In this document: piece by piece, positions 25,481 through 33,155 of the stretch | How positions within the stretch are numbered: the stretch's first letter is position 1 | How the letters are laid out: each line of letters opens with the position of its first letter | Assembly: GCA_013204585.1 (NCBI GenBank) | Contig: JABMNL010000039.1 | Coordinates: forward strand, 1-56,279 | DNA from: SAR202 cluster bacterium | GTDB taxonomy: Bacteria > Chloroflexota > Dehalococcoidia > Lucifugimonadales > UBA3495 | Reading direction: 5' to 3' | Length of the DNA: 56,279 nucleotides | Made by a program: the position numbers and the translations under genes | Notes under the pieces: generated by a model | The model's input: only the letters and a program-made list of their open reading frames with translations | What the model was told of the DNA's origin: nothing | Database searches by the model: none

Positions 25481-26343
25481 ATGGAATTGTCTATAGGAAG
25501 GGGAGAGGAGCGCCATAGGTTCCAGACGACTCCCTTGCTGGGGGAAAACAACATCGCCGCGAGGAATAAGCCGGTGGCGACAACCACAATGCTGGGACCG
25601 GCGGGAAGATCGGCATGGAAGGACAGGTAGAGCCCGGCGACGGTTGCAATCAGCCCCGTGAGCACGCTGTAGGCCATGATTCCGGGGAGTCGGCGGGCCA
25701 ACAAAGCCGCGGTAGCCGCCGGGGTTACTAGTAGCGCTAATACCAAGACAATACCCACCGCTTTGAGAGACGCGACAGTCGTGATGCCTACTAGCAAGGG
25801 CAGCAGATACTGCATGAATCGCACGGGGATGCCCGACGCAGCGGACATGGTGGCGTCGTAGGCGGTGAAAAGCAGTTCTTTGTATAAAGCGGCGATTGTT
25901 ATCACCACTCCACCGGCGACCAATCCAATTAGAGCAACCTCGCCCCACGACACACCCAGAACATTGCCGAAGAGCAGTCCAAACAAGTCGGCGGTGTAGT
26001 TACTAACCTGGCTCATCAAGATAATTCCGACGGCAAACCCGCTGGCGAAGATTATCCCGATGGCTGTGTCCAATCGCAGGTTGGCGCGGCGGCTGATGAA
26101 GGTGATGGCCAACGATGCAGGCACTGCCCAGGCAAAGGCGCCCCAAAAGACGCTGCCGCCGAAGAAATAGGCCACCGACATTCCGGCCAAAGACGAGTGC
26201 GCCACGGCATCGCCCATGAAGGCCATGCCCCGGAGCACCACAAAAACGCCGACCACCGAGCAGACCAGCGCGGCGAAGGATGCGGCGAGTAACGCCCGCT
26301 GCATGAATTCGAATTGCCAGGGTTCGCTGATGAAATCAATCAT
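25477..26343 (-). CDS. zinc/manganese ABC transporter permease (second system)
   Basis: A 288-residue ABC-3 family permease with about eight or nine spans. Family patterns: VGVFVVLRGMAFMGDAVAHSSLAG near the N-terminus and KAVGIVLVLALLVTPAATAALL later. It is the last gene of the second Zn/Mn-type importer operon, seven bases after the ATPase. Its stop codon lies in the last unit of a 10-base tandem repeat. Confidence 0.88.
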   Translation of the reverse strand: MIDFISEPWQFEFMQRALLAASFAALVCSVVGVFVVLRGMAFMGDAVAHSSLAGMSVAYFFGGSVFWGAFAWAVPASLAITFISRRANLRLDTAIGIIFASGFAVGIILMSQVSNYTADLFGLLFGNVLGVSWGEVALIGLVAGGVVITIAALYKELLFTAYDATMSAASGIPVRFMQYLLPLLVGITTVASLKAVGIVLVLALLVTPAATAALLARRLPGIMAYSVLTGLIATVAGLYLSFHADLPAGPSIVVVATGLFLAAMLFSPSKGVVWNLWRSSPLPIDNSI

Positions 26344-26350
26344 GGTCGGC

Positions 26351-27181
26351 TTACCCTTCTGCCTGAAAATCAGACGGAGAGCCGTCAGGGTGGGTGTGAT
26401 GCTGGTAGGCGTAGGCCTGGCCGTCTAGGTGCACCATTAGCAGGTGGGTGCCGAACGTGTCGCCCAGTACTTGTTCGTTAAGAATTTCAGAAGGCTTGCC
26501 GAAGGCAATCAACCTTCGGTTGAGGCAGGCCGCTTTGTCGCAGCGTTGCGATACACAGGACAGGTCATGGGTGCTGAGAACTACCGTTGCGCCCTTGGAC
26601 CGCAGGTCGTCCAGCAGGTCTAACAGTTGGTGTTGGGCGGTGGCATCCAACCCCGCCATTGGCTCGTCCAATAGCAGCAGTTCCGGCTTGTGGGCCATGG
26701 CCCTGGCCAGGAGTACCCGACGTCTTTGACCGCCGGACAACTCGCCAATTAGTCGGTCCCGCAGGTCAAACATTTTGACCATTTCCAGTGCGTCGTCGGC
26801 GGCCTCGCGGTCCTCTTTGGTCGTCCACCGGAACAGCCCGCGTCGGGAATAACGGCCCATCAACGCCACGTCGGCGACGGTCACAGGGAAGTCCCAATCC
26901 ACCAGTTCCGTTTGCGGCGTGTAACCCACCAGATGACGTTCCGATCCGCCTTCGCTGCCAAGCACCGATATCTCGCCGCGCATCGGTTTTATCAGTCCCA
27001 AGATGGTCTTGATGAGAGTAGATTTTCCTGAGCCGTTGGGGCCAATGACGCCGACCATGTCGCCCCGGTCAACCTGGAAGTTCACCGCCTCCAAGACGGG
27101 CTTGCCGTTGTAACCGGCCCACAGATTGCGGACCGCCAAGGCTGGTTTGGTTTGTTTTTTCTCTTTAATGTCAGTGCTCAT
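26351..27181 (-). CDS. zinc/manganese ABC transporter ATPase (second system)
   Basis: A 276-residue ATPase: Walker A GPNGSGKSTLIKT, signature LSGGQRRRVLLARAM, Walker B LLLLDEPMAGLD, and the switch His in LSTHDLSCV. The C-terminal tail has a small His cluster (YQHHTHPDGS), weaker than in the first system. Sits between the binding-protein and permease genes with short gaps, so all three are one operon. Confidence 0.9.
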   Translation of the reverse strand: MSTDIKEKKQTKPALAVRNLWAGYNGKPVLEAVNFQVDRGDMVGVIGPNGSGKSTLIKTILGLIKPMRGEISVLGSEGGSERHLVGYTPQTELVDWDFPVTVADVALMGRYSRRGLFRWTTKEDREAADDALEMVKMFDLRDRLIGELSGGQRRRVLLARAMAHKPELLLLDEPMAGLDATAQHQLLDLLDDLRSKGATVVLSTHDLSCVSQRCDKAACLNRRLIAFGKPSEILNEQVLGDTFGTHLLMVHLDGQAYAYQHHTHPDGSPSDFQAEG

Positions 27182-27202
27182 AATCTTATGACGTGTTCCA
27201 AT

Positions 27203-28129
27203 TTATCTGAGATACCTGGCCAGGCTTTTGGCATTGAAGAGCATCATGTCGATATAGCTGGTTACCTCGCCGTCTAACACGTCGGAATAGATGAGTCCAA
27301 CTTCGACACCCGCTTCTTGGGCAGTGTTCTCCAGCACGTCGGCGCGGAATTGGGGCTCGGCGAAGACTGCGGGTATACCCTGGTCCCGCACTTTCTCCAG
27401 TATCTCAACCACCGCGCCGGGAGAGACCTCGCTGCCGTCGCTGGCGGAGAAGGCAGTAATCTCCCAGTCGTAACGCCGGGCGAAGTGGCCAAAGGCGTCG
27501 TGGAAGGTAATCAAGTGGCGGAGCGCGGGATCAACCGTGTCGAGTGTGCTGGCGATGTCGAAGTCCAGCTTGGTTAGCTCATCTTTGTATGAGTTGAAAT
27601 TTTCTTCGTAGGCGGCTGTGTTCTCCGGATCAGCGGCGGTCAGCCCGTCCCTAATCTCCGCCACGTATTTCACTGTGAACAACGGGTTCTGCCAGAAATG
27701 GGGGTCCGTTTCGTCCTGGTCTAGGAGCTGTGCGGCCGCCACCGCCCACACCGCGCTGTCTGCTATTGAGCCTTGTATTAAAGGGTCCAAGAATTCGTCC
27801 AGTTCGCCGCCATTGGAGACCACCAGGGCGGCCCGGCTGATGGCCACACTGTCAGCCGGAGTGCTCTGAAATGAATGCACCTCGGTTCCCGGTGGCACCA
27901 GAGGAGTCACTTCCACCAAGTCACCGCCAACGTTTCGCACCAGGTCCGCCAAAAGAGCGGTCGTGGTGACCACCAGCAGCGCGTTTTTATCGGTAGTTTG
28001 GGCGGGTTGAGACGAGCCGCAGGCAATGACCGGCAGAACCGCTAGTATTACGGCGAAGAACGCCAAGATTGTTGTGCGGCGGCGGCGGCGATTCCACCTG
28101 ACCGCCCGGTTAATTAGACTAAGTATCAA
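27203..28129 (-). CDS. zinc/manganese ABC transporter substrate-binding lipoprotein (second system)
   Basis: A 308-residue TroA/ZnuA-type binding protein. The signal segment starts with a strongly basic stretch (RWNRRRRRTT) and ends VLPVIAC, lipidated Cys at 37. Likely metal ligands: His in VHSFQ, His in DPHFWQNP, His in TFHDAFGHFARRY, and an acidic residue in the FAEPQF region. The start appears to be TTG 28129, seven bases after AAGGA; that codon lies within one copy of a repeated ATTGATACTTA motif thought to be an operator. Confidence 0.85.
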   Translation of the reverse strand: MILSLINRAVRWNRRRRRTTILAFFAVILAVLPVIACGSSQPAQTTDKNALLVVTTTALLADLVRNVGGDLVEVTPLVPPGTEVHSFQSTPADSVAISRAALVVSNGGELDEFLDPLIQGSIADSAVWAVAAAQLLDQDETDPHFWQNPLFTVKYVAEIRDGLTAADPENTAAYEENFNSYKDELTKLDFDIASTLDTVDPALRHLITFHDAFGHFARRYDWEITAFSASDGSEVSPGAVVEILEKVRDQGIPAVFAEPQFRADVLENTAQEAGVEVGLIYSDVLDGEVTSYIDMMLFNAKSLARYLR

Positions 28130-28159
28130 TTGGGATTCCTTTTGAGATTAAGTATCAAT
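28120..28159 (-). promoter_or_regulatory. repeated ATTGATACTTA motifs at the start of the second metal operon
   Basis: On the minus strand ATTGATACTTA occurs at 28159-28149 and again at 28130-28120, 29 bases apart; the second copy includes the TTG start codon. A related ATTGATACTAGGTATC lies upstream of the Fur-family gene at 28671, so the motif is a candidate Fur2/Zur site. Confidence 0.45.
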
Positions 28160-28176
28160 AGGGGTAAAAAAAGAGA

Positions 28177-28620
28177 CTAGACCGCCGCTAATTCTCCAGA
28201 GCTGCATGATTTGCAGCGTCCGTAGACCTCAAGCCAGTGGCCGCTAAGTTCAAACCCATGGCTGGCGGAAGTCTGTTTCAATACGGCCTCAATGTCGCAG
28301 CCAAGCAAATCTTGGGATGCGCCGCATTCGACGCAGAGCAGATGATGGTGGTGTCCTCGGTGGCTCAACTGGTAATGCAAATCGCCGTCTTCCAGCAGCA
28401 CCCGGCAGACCACGCCCGTTTCAACCAGCAGTTTCAGTGACCGGAAGATGGTTGCCCGTCCCAGCGAGGGCAGTTGCTCCCGCAGGTCTTCGGCGGTGAA
28501 GTGCTTGTCCTGGTTGGCAATGGCCTGGGCCACCGCCCGCCGGGGCGACGTGGACCGGTAGCCCTGTTCTTCCAGGGTTTCCAACAGTTGTTCGGCCAGG
28601 GCGTTTACCCGCGTCGGCAT
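28177..28620 (-). CDS. Fur-family metal-responsive transcriptional regulator (Zur-like, second)
   Basis: A 147-residue Fur-family repressor. Winged helix at ~10-85 (EEQGYRSTSPRRAVAQAI and LGRATIFRSLKLLVETGVV), then the metal and dimer domain: RGHHHHLLCVECG with a CxxC, and GRCKSC near the end as the second CxxC. AAAAGGA precedes the ATG. It heads the second Zn/Mn importer operon, 47 bases before the binding-protein gene, mirroring the order of the first operon. It differs greatly from Fur1, so the two may sense different metals or set points. Confidence 0.88.
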   Translation of the reverse strand: MPTRVNALAEQLLETLEEQGYRSTSPRRAVAQAIANQDKHFTAEDLREQLPSLGRATIFRSLKLLVETGVVCRVLLEDGDLHYQLSHRGHHHHLLCVECGASQDLLGCDIEAVLKQTSASHGFELSGHWLEVYGRCKSCSSGELAAV

Positions 28621-28670
28621 CTAATCCTTTTCGCTATCAGTTGGGGTACCTAGTCTCGGAATTGAGGCTT

Positions 28671-28710
28671 ATTGATACTAGGTATCTATACGCTATCAAA
28701 ATGTTATCAC
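28671..28710. promoter_or_regulatory. candidate Fur2 operator region
   Basis: Dyad GATAC-TAG-GTATC at 28673-28685 inside ATTGATACTAGGTATCTA, followed by TATCAAAATGTTATCA. The ATTGATACT part repeats the motif at 28120-28159. It lies 50-90 bases upstream of the Fur2 start, where its promoter should be. Confidence 0.45.
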
Positions 28711-28758
28711 AGGAATATTTGGGAGTCAATTTGCGGCAATACCGCGCCGAACTGGAGC

Positions 28759-29682
28759 CTATTCCAGGTGCCAGGTATCTCCGGCGGGAGGCCAGGGGTT
28801 GCCGTCTGCCAGCACCTGGGACAGTTGCGTAAAGGCCCCTTTCATTCCGGCGGGATGAAGCCAGATGCTGTTGAAGCCCAGGTTTACGTAGTTCGAGGTC
28901 ACCCGTGACGATGTGTAGCGGGCGTCTTGTCCTTTGAGGTAATCGTCCATGGCCAGGGAGTCTGCAATCTCGTAGATGGTTAGGTAGATGCCCTCGCCGT
29001 ACCGCTCTAAGAACCGGGCCGACGGTACATCGTCGCCGGTGGGCTGGGCCAGTTCGATGAAGGTATCCTTGCCGCTCAGCGGGAGGACGGCAATCTCCAG
29101 GTCGGTGAAGCTGACATGAAAGCGTTTGGTGGCTTTTATCCCGAACATCTCTTCCCACCGGGCCACTGCCTGGTCCAGGTCTCGCACTAAGACCGCCATT
29201 TGGCGCACCTGCTTGGTTAGCGGTTGGTGTTCCAAAGACTGCCAGTCCGGCCCAGCGAGGGGCCAGGGGTTGCTTTCACTGGTGACTTCGACAATCTCAA
29301 GCAGTGCGCCGTTGGCCGATGCGGGGAAGATAAAGGCGTGCCGATATTCGCCCCCGATGGTCTTTTCTGAGGTCTCTTCGGCGAATTGCACGTCCAATGA
29401 TTTTAGGTGGGGGATTAGCCGGTCATAATCACGGGTCTCAAAAACCAACATGTAGGGGGCTTCGCCGCGCTTTCCCAAATAACGTTCGGTGGAATCGGCG
29501 GTGGTTGGCTGTAGAAGCTCGATGAATGTCCCGTTGCCCGCTGGTAAAACGGCGTTTTGCAGCCCGTACTGATTTATGCCTACTGAGTGGCAGGTCTCCA
29601 TGCCTAGATTCCGCCGGTAAAGGTCTTTGGCGTCTTCCAGGTCTTTTACTACGAACGCCACCTGGCGCAGCCGTTCCAGCAT
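28759..29682 (-). CDS. VOC-family protein with two glyoxalase/dioxygenase-like domains
   Basis: A 307-residue protein with two vicinal-oxygen-chelate domains in tandem: the first starts RLRQVAFVVKDLEDAKDLYRRNLG (about 4-130), the second QVRQMAVLVRDLDQAVARWEEMFG (about 160-290). Each shows the beta-alpha-beta pattern and ends with the acidic LLEIVEV or FTQLSQV strand. Metal ligands are only partly preserved, so it may be a lyase, isomerase or binding protein rather than a dioxygenase. A minus-strand operon with MaoC and PHP genes is possible. Confidence 0.75.
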   Translation of the reverse strand: MLERLRQVAFVVKDLEDAKDLYRRNLGMETCHSVGINQYGLQNAVLPAGNGTFIELLQPTTADSTERYLGKRGEAPYMLVFETRDYDRLIPHLKSLDVQFAEETSEKTIGGEYRHAFIFPASANGALLEIVEVTSESNPWPLAGPDWQSLEHQPLTKQVRQMAVLVRDLDQAVARWEEMFGIKATKRFHVSFTDLEIAVLPLSGKDTFIELAQPTGDDVPSARFLERYGEGIYLTIYEIADSLAMDDYLKGQDARYTSSRVTSNYVNLGFNSIWLHPAGMKGAFTQLSQVLADGNPWPPAGDTWHLE

Positions 29683-29755
29683 TTATCTACCTGCCAAGTG
29701 TCGGATGGAATAACTATTCGGGAATAGTAGACCCCATGAAAACGCGGCGAGCCGC

Positions 29756-30175
29756 TTAGCGGCCTTCTAGGGCTACGATGGCTTTACCGCCGATATAACG
29801 CTCACCCTCGGTGCCGGTCATGAGGATGTCGCATTCCACCAAGTTTTGACCGTCTTCTTCTCGAAGGTCGGTGATGGTGGCGGCCATGGTCAGGGGCCGG
29901 TTGTGGGGCACCGGCTGCCGGAAAACCAAGTCCAGGTCTTTGAGGGAACCGGGGCCGCCCCAGTCGGTGAGAAGTTGGGCCATCATCGCCATGGTCATGA
30001 TGCCGGGAACAATGGTTCCCTTCATGCCAGACTTGGCTGCTGTGTCGGCGTCGGTGAAGCGGTTGGGTTTGGGAGCGCCCCAGATATCGCAGAAATTGAC
30101 CACGTCATCATCGGTGGCCACCTTCTCCACGGGTCCAATCTCGTCTCCCAGTTCTATTTCATCGTAATAGGGCAA
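29756..30175 (-). CDS. MaoC-like (hot-dog) dehydratase
   Basis: A 139-residue single hot-dog domain of the MaoC/(R)-enoyl-CoA hydratase type, acting on enoyl-CoA or acyl-thioester double bonds. The start is TTG 30175 (MPYYDEIELGDEIGPVEKVA), six bases after GGGAG. The helix region reads PGIMTMAMMAQLLTDWGGPG. It is paired with a second hot-dog gene 61 bases upstream, as in two-subunit hydratases of MaoC_N plus MaoC_C type. Confidence 0.75.
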   Translation of the reverse strand: MPYYDEIELGDEIGPVEKVATDDDVVNFCDIWGAPKPNRFTDADTAAKSGMKGTIVPGIMTMAMMAQLLTDWGGPGSLKDLDLVFRQPVPHNRPLTMAATITDLREEDGQNLVECDILMTGTEGERYIGGKAIVALEGR

Positions 30176-30236
30176 AATTTCTCCCAGTCAAATCCTGCTA
30201 AATATCAGTCAATATCTATTTGGATGCTGTGCCGGG

Positions 30237-30686
30237 TCACTCCCGTCGGGCAAATGACTCTTGGACTTCGGCGACCACCTGGCCGTCTTGGTTGCTGAAT
30301 GTGGTCTCCCAAACGACGAAGACCATGGTGCCGGAGCGTCCAGTTTTGGTGTAGACGTCTTTCAGGTGGGATGACGCGGTAAGTTGGTCCCCGGCGTACA
30401 CCGGGGCTTTGGGTTCTACCCGTTGGCCGGCGTGCATCTGCGTCTTGCCGAACTGGACTTTAACATCGGGTAGGGCAACTTGGCGTACAAGGATGCAGCA
30501 GAGTGTCGGTGGTGCAATCCTGCCCCGGTATCCGGCCTCTTTGGCGCCGTCGTCGGAGGAGAAGGCAGGGCCAGATTCGCCAATGCTGCTGTTGGCCCGG
30601 TCAATAATTTCGTCGGTGATTTCAAAGGGACCGGCTTGGTGTTCAACCCCGTATAATGACCGGTCGTATTCCAGTTCCATGGCCAT
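30237..30686 (-). CDS. MaoC N-terminal-domain-like dehydratase (FAS1-type hot-dog)
   Basis: A 149-residue hot-dog protein. FEITDEIIDRANSSIGE at the start and AGDQLTASSHLKDVYTKTGRSGTMVFVVWETTFSNQDG later are characteristic of the MaoC N-terminal half found in mesaconyl/hydroxyacyl-CoA dehydratase-like proteins. GGAGATATACCC precedes the ATG. It probably works with the MaoC-like partner at 29756 as a heterodimer. Confidence 0.75.
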   Translation of the reverse strand: MAMELEYDRSLYGVEHQAGPFEITDEIIDRANSSIGESGPAFSSDDGAKEAGYRGRIAPPTLCCILVRQVALPDVKVQFGKTQMHAGQRVEPKAPVYAGDQLTASSHLKDVYTKTGRSGTMVFVVWETTFSNQDGQVVAEVQESFARRE

Positions 30687-30698
30687 GGGTATATCTCC

Positions 30699-31361
30699 TT
30701 AAGCTTGGGAAGAGCCGTCTAGAGTGTCTTCCAGCCAAACCGGCTGAAATTCTTTGCTGAGCAGGGCATCGACCAGATCGTTGGCATTTTTGATCCCGGC
30801 CTTGAAGTTGGTCATACAGGTGCCAATGTGGCTGGTAAGGTGGGCGTCGCTGCCGCCAATGCCCAGCAGATTGTGGCTTTCGCAGAGTTCGTCGGCCCGT
30901 TCATTTTCGCCCTGTCGGCTGCCGCCGTTGAACCGTTCGACTATTTCCACATCTTCGAAGGTCTCGCCCTGGGCAATGTAGTCGGTTAATCCGATGCCAA
31001 AGCGACCGGGGTGAGCGGGGAGGGCAATCGCGTCGTGTTGGCGGGCCGCCTGCATCAAGGCTCTGGCGTCCATGCGGGTGTCGGCGAAGTCAATTGCTCT
31101 GGTCAGCCCCTGGCTAACGCCGTAGACCAGAAAATGTCCGTAGCGTGTGTCCAGTTCGGAGCCCTTGATAATCAGCACATTGTACTGGTCGGCCAAGGCG
31201 GAATAGTCTTTGTCAAAGTCGAACTTTCGGTGCTCGGTAAGCACAATGCCGTCGACTTGGTGACCCCGTTTTCGCAGCACTTGAATCCATTTTACGTACT
31301 GTTCCACCGTGGCCCGGGAGTCGTCGGACGACACGGAATGGCTATGCATGTCGAGGTACAA
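30699..31361 (-). CDS. PHP-domain metallophosphoesterase-like protein
   Basis: A 220-residue stand-alone PHP domain. Metal residues appear in the usual order: DMHSHS (HxH), Glu in KGSELDTRYGHFLVYG with its His, PAHPGRFG, and GGSDAHLTSHIG (DxH). Family members hydrolyse phosphoesters, such as histidinol phosphate or nucleotide 3' phosphates, or act as nucleases; the substrate is unknown. Starts at TTG 31361. It is 12 bases ahead of the hot-dog gene, so co-transcribed. Confidence 0.8.
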   Translation of the reverse strand: MYLDMHSHSVSSDDSRATVEQYVKWIQVLRKRGHQVDGIVLTEHRKFDFDKDYSALADQYNVLIIKGSELDTRYGHFLVYGVSQGLTRAIDFADTRMDARALMQAARQHDAIALPAHPGRFGIGLTDYIAQGETFEDVEIVERFNGGSRQGENERADELCESHNLLGIGGSDAHLTSHIGTCMTNFKAGIKNANDLVDALLSKEFQPVWLEDTLDGSSQA

Positions 31362-31605
31362 GCTGAGGGGGTTCTCCCGTTTATGGAGTGGCTCTGGCCC
31401 AGGTAATCACCGCAGTATTTGGCTGGTAATCACGAATTAAAGGGCAGTAAAGGTCTGCCAAGGGTCGGCCAAGAGCCTGGGACAATCATAATAGCTGCCG
31501 CCGGAATCATCAACTGCTTGCTTTGAAGACAGCCGAATTGCGAAGTCGGGACACTCCGGGTAGCGTGTGGCAGCCCTACTGGAGCGTGCATTGGGTAGGG
31601 TAGAT

Positions 31606-32048
31606 GGAGGGGTGCTGCAGACCTGTAAGCCGGGTTTTGTATCCTTCCGGTTAAGGAAGGACGGTGACCATCTATCTAGCCCTTCCGACGGCGGTGAAGC
31701 CAGCAGAAGTCCGCTTTTGGCGGAGCGGCGTTGCCGCCGCAGTCAAGCAGCCAACCCGGGGACGGGCCAGGCGCCTATGTCCCCCTATTTGGCCTTGCTC
31801 CAGGTGGGGTTTAGCCGCCGCTGCGTCACCGCAGACGGCCGGACGCTCTTACCGTCCGATTTCACCCTGGCCTCGACGAGTCGAGGTGGTATGTTTCTGT
31901 GCCACTTTCCGTCCCCCAACGGGACCCCGATGGAATCGGGGCCGTCGCCAGAGGCCTGGGAGTTACCCAGCACCATGCCTAGAGGAGCCCGGACTTTCCT
32001 CCCCCACGACGAATCGAGGCGGCGGTCACCCAGTCTGCATTACCCTCC
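31606..32048 (-). ncRNA. rnpB: RNase P RNA, class A
   Basis: The catalytic RNA that trims tRNA 5' ends. On the minus strand, GAGGAAAGTCCGGGCTCC (P4 and conserved region I) is near the 5' end, followed by CAGAAACATACC, CCAGGGTGAAATCGGACGG and, close to the 3' end, ACAAAACCCGGCTTACAGG. P1 forms between GGAGGG...TGCAGAC at the 5' end and GTCTGCA...CCCTCC at the 3' end, which sets both ends. About 443 nucleotides. Open reading frames crossing it are not real genes. Confidence 0.93.
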
Positions 32049-32055
32049 GATTCGA

Positions 32056-32084
32056 ACTCTAGCATAGGCCCTATGGAGGGTCAA
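32056..32084 (-). promoter_or_regulatory. rnpB promoter
   Basis: On the minus strand TTGACC (32084-32079), a 17-base spacer ending TATGC, and TAGAGT (32061-32056). Start expected at about 32049, matching the end of P1. Confidence 0.7.
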
Positions 32085-32138
32085 ACAAACGTAATTGTGC
32101 CGTTGGCCGGTAATCTGCGGCCGGGTGTCGGAAAAAGA

Positions 32139-32164
32139 AAATGGTCGGCGTAAGCCGACCATTT
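32139..32164 (-). terminator. terminator after the zinc-ribbon protein gene
   Basis: Eleven-base-pair hairpin AAATGGTCGGC/GCCGACCATTT with a four-base loop, followed on the minus strand by TTTCTTTTTC. It separates the zinc-ribbon gene from rnpB downstream. Confidence 0.8.
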
Positions 32165-32197
32165 CCACAATCAAATTCGACCTGGGCTTGTTATGTG

Positions 32198-32899
32198 TTA
32201 ACTCAGAAAGAGTATTCTTCCGCAACTGCTGCAGAGCACCGTTTGGCGTCCGCTGCGTACGCTTTGTTGCTGATGAGTCGGGAGAGACATTCGGCAACCC
32301 TGGCAAAGGCCGCGTTCCACCTTGGCCACCGCCAGACCGCCCTTGGATTTCCTGAGTGTCTCGTAATGCTGAAGCGAAGTAGGATCCAAGACTTCGGTCA
32401 ACTTGGAGCGTTGGCTCTCGAACCCCGAACATTCTTCGTTCAGTGCCTTGATTGCCGCCTGTAATTCGGACTGGCGAATTTGCCAAGCAGCCCGAGCTTC
32501 GTTGAGCTTGCTCTCTAACTCGCTCCGCTTATGGTGGGCGTCGTCTATTCGAACAGTAATCTCAATGAGGGTGTTCTCGTGCTTTTCTACCAGTTGGCGG
32601 ACATTGTTAGCTTCCCGTTCTAAGCTTTCCAAATCCCGGGGATTGCTGACTTCTCCGCCGTATAGCTGGGTGTTGAGGGTCTCGGACCGTTCTTTCTGGG
32701 TTTCCGCTTCCAGCCTGGTGGTCTGTCGCTGGGTCTCACTTTCTTGCAGCCGTTCGGAATCTCGTTCCAGTTGTGATTCAAGCATTCCTACCGAGTCGCC
32801 GTTGTTTAATTCGGTTTCGGCTTTCGTTCGTTCGTTCTGGACTCGGTCCAGAATGATGTCCAATTCTTGTAGCGCAAACATTTGTCTAACGGTAGTCAT
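32198..32899 (-). CDS. coiled-coil protein with C-terminal C4 zinc ribbon (CT398/DUF164-like)
   Basis: A 233-residue protein. Residues ~5-170 are a long antiparallel-type coiled coil rich in Glu, Gln, Arg and Leu (QNERTKAETELNNGDSVGML and onward). The C-terminal domain has two Cys pairs, CQGC and CSSC, in the pattern of a C4 zinc ribbon. Family members resemble CT398/HP0958-type proteins, some of which bind sigma-54 or RNA; the role here is unknown. Start chosen at ATG 32899, eight bases after AAGGA; an open frame extends farther upstream but lacks a ribosome-binding site. Confidence 0.8.
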   Translation of the reverse strand: MTTVRQMFALQELDIILDRVQNERTKAETELNNGDSVGMLESQLERDSERLQESETQRQTTRLEAETQKERSETLNTQLYGGEVSNPRDLESLEREANNVRQLVEKHENTLIEITVRIDDAHHKRSELESKLNEARAAWQIRQSELQAAIKALNEECSGFESQRSKLTEVLDPTSLQHYETLRKSKGGLAVAKVERGLCQGCRMSLPTHQQQSVRSGRQTVLCSSCGRILFLS

Positions 32900-33155
32900 T
32901 AACGCCATCCTTACATCTGAACCATTTCTTGTCACAGCACCACCCCCGATTCTAGGAATGCAACGGCCCGTTGTCAAATTTGTGCGACCCCGTCCTCGGC
33001 GAATTGGGAAATGGCGGCTCTTCCGTGAGGCCGCTAATCTTGGCGGACCCTCCCCTTGTTTCTTAGACCCCCTAGCCAACATAATCCTTGCCGTGACACG
33101 TTGTGCATCTGCATGAACAAGCGCCAGTCAAGGCTGCAATAGGGCTATTGAGCTA

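Noticed and set aside
31567..32067. Long open frames of 130-166 codons on both strands
   Set aside because: They cross the RNase P RNA gene, whose conserved core and P1 pairing are clear.
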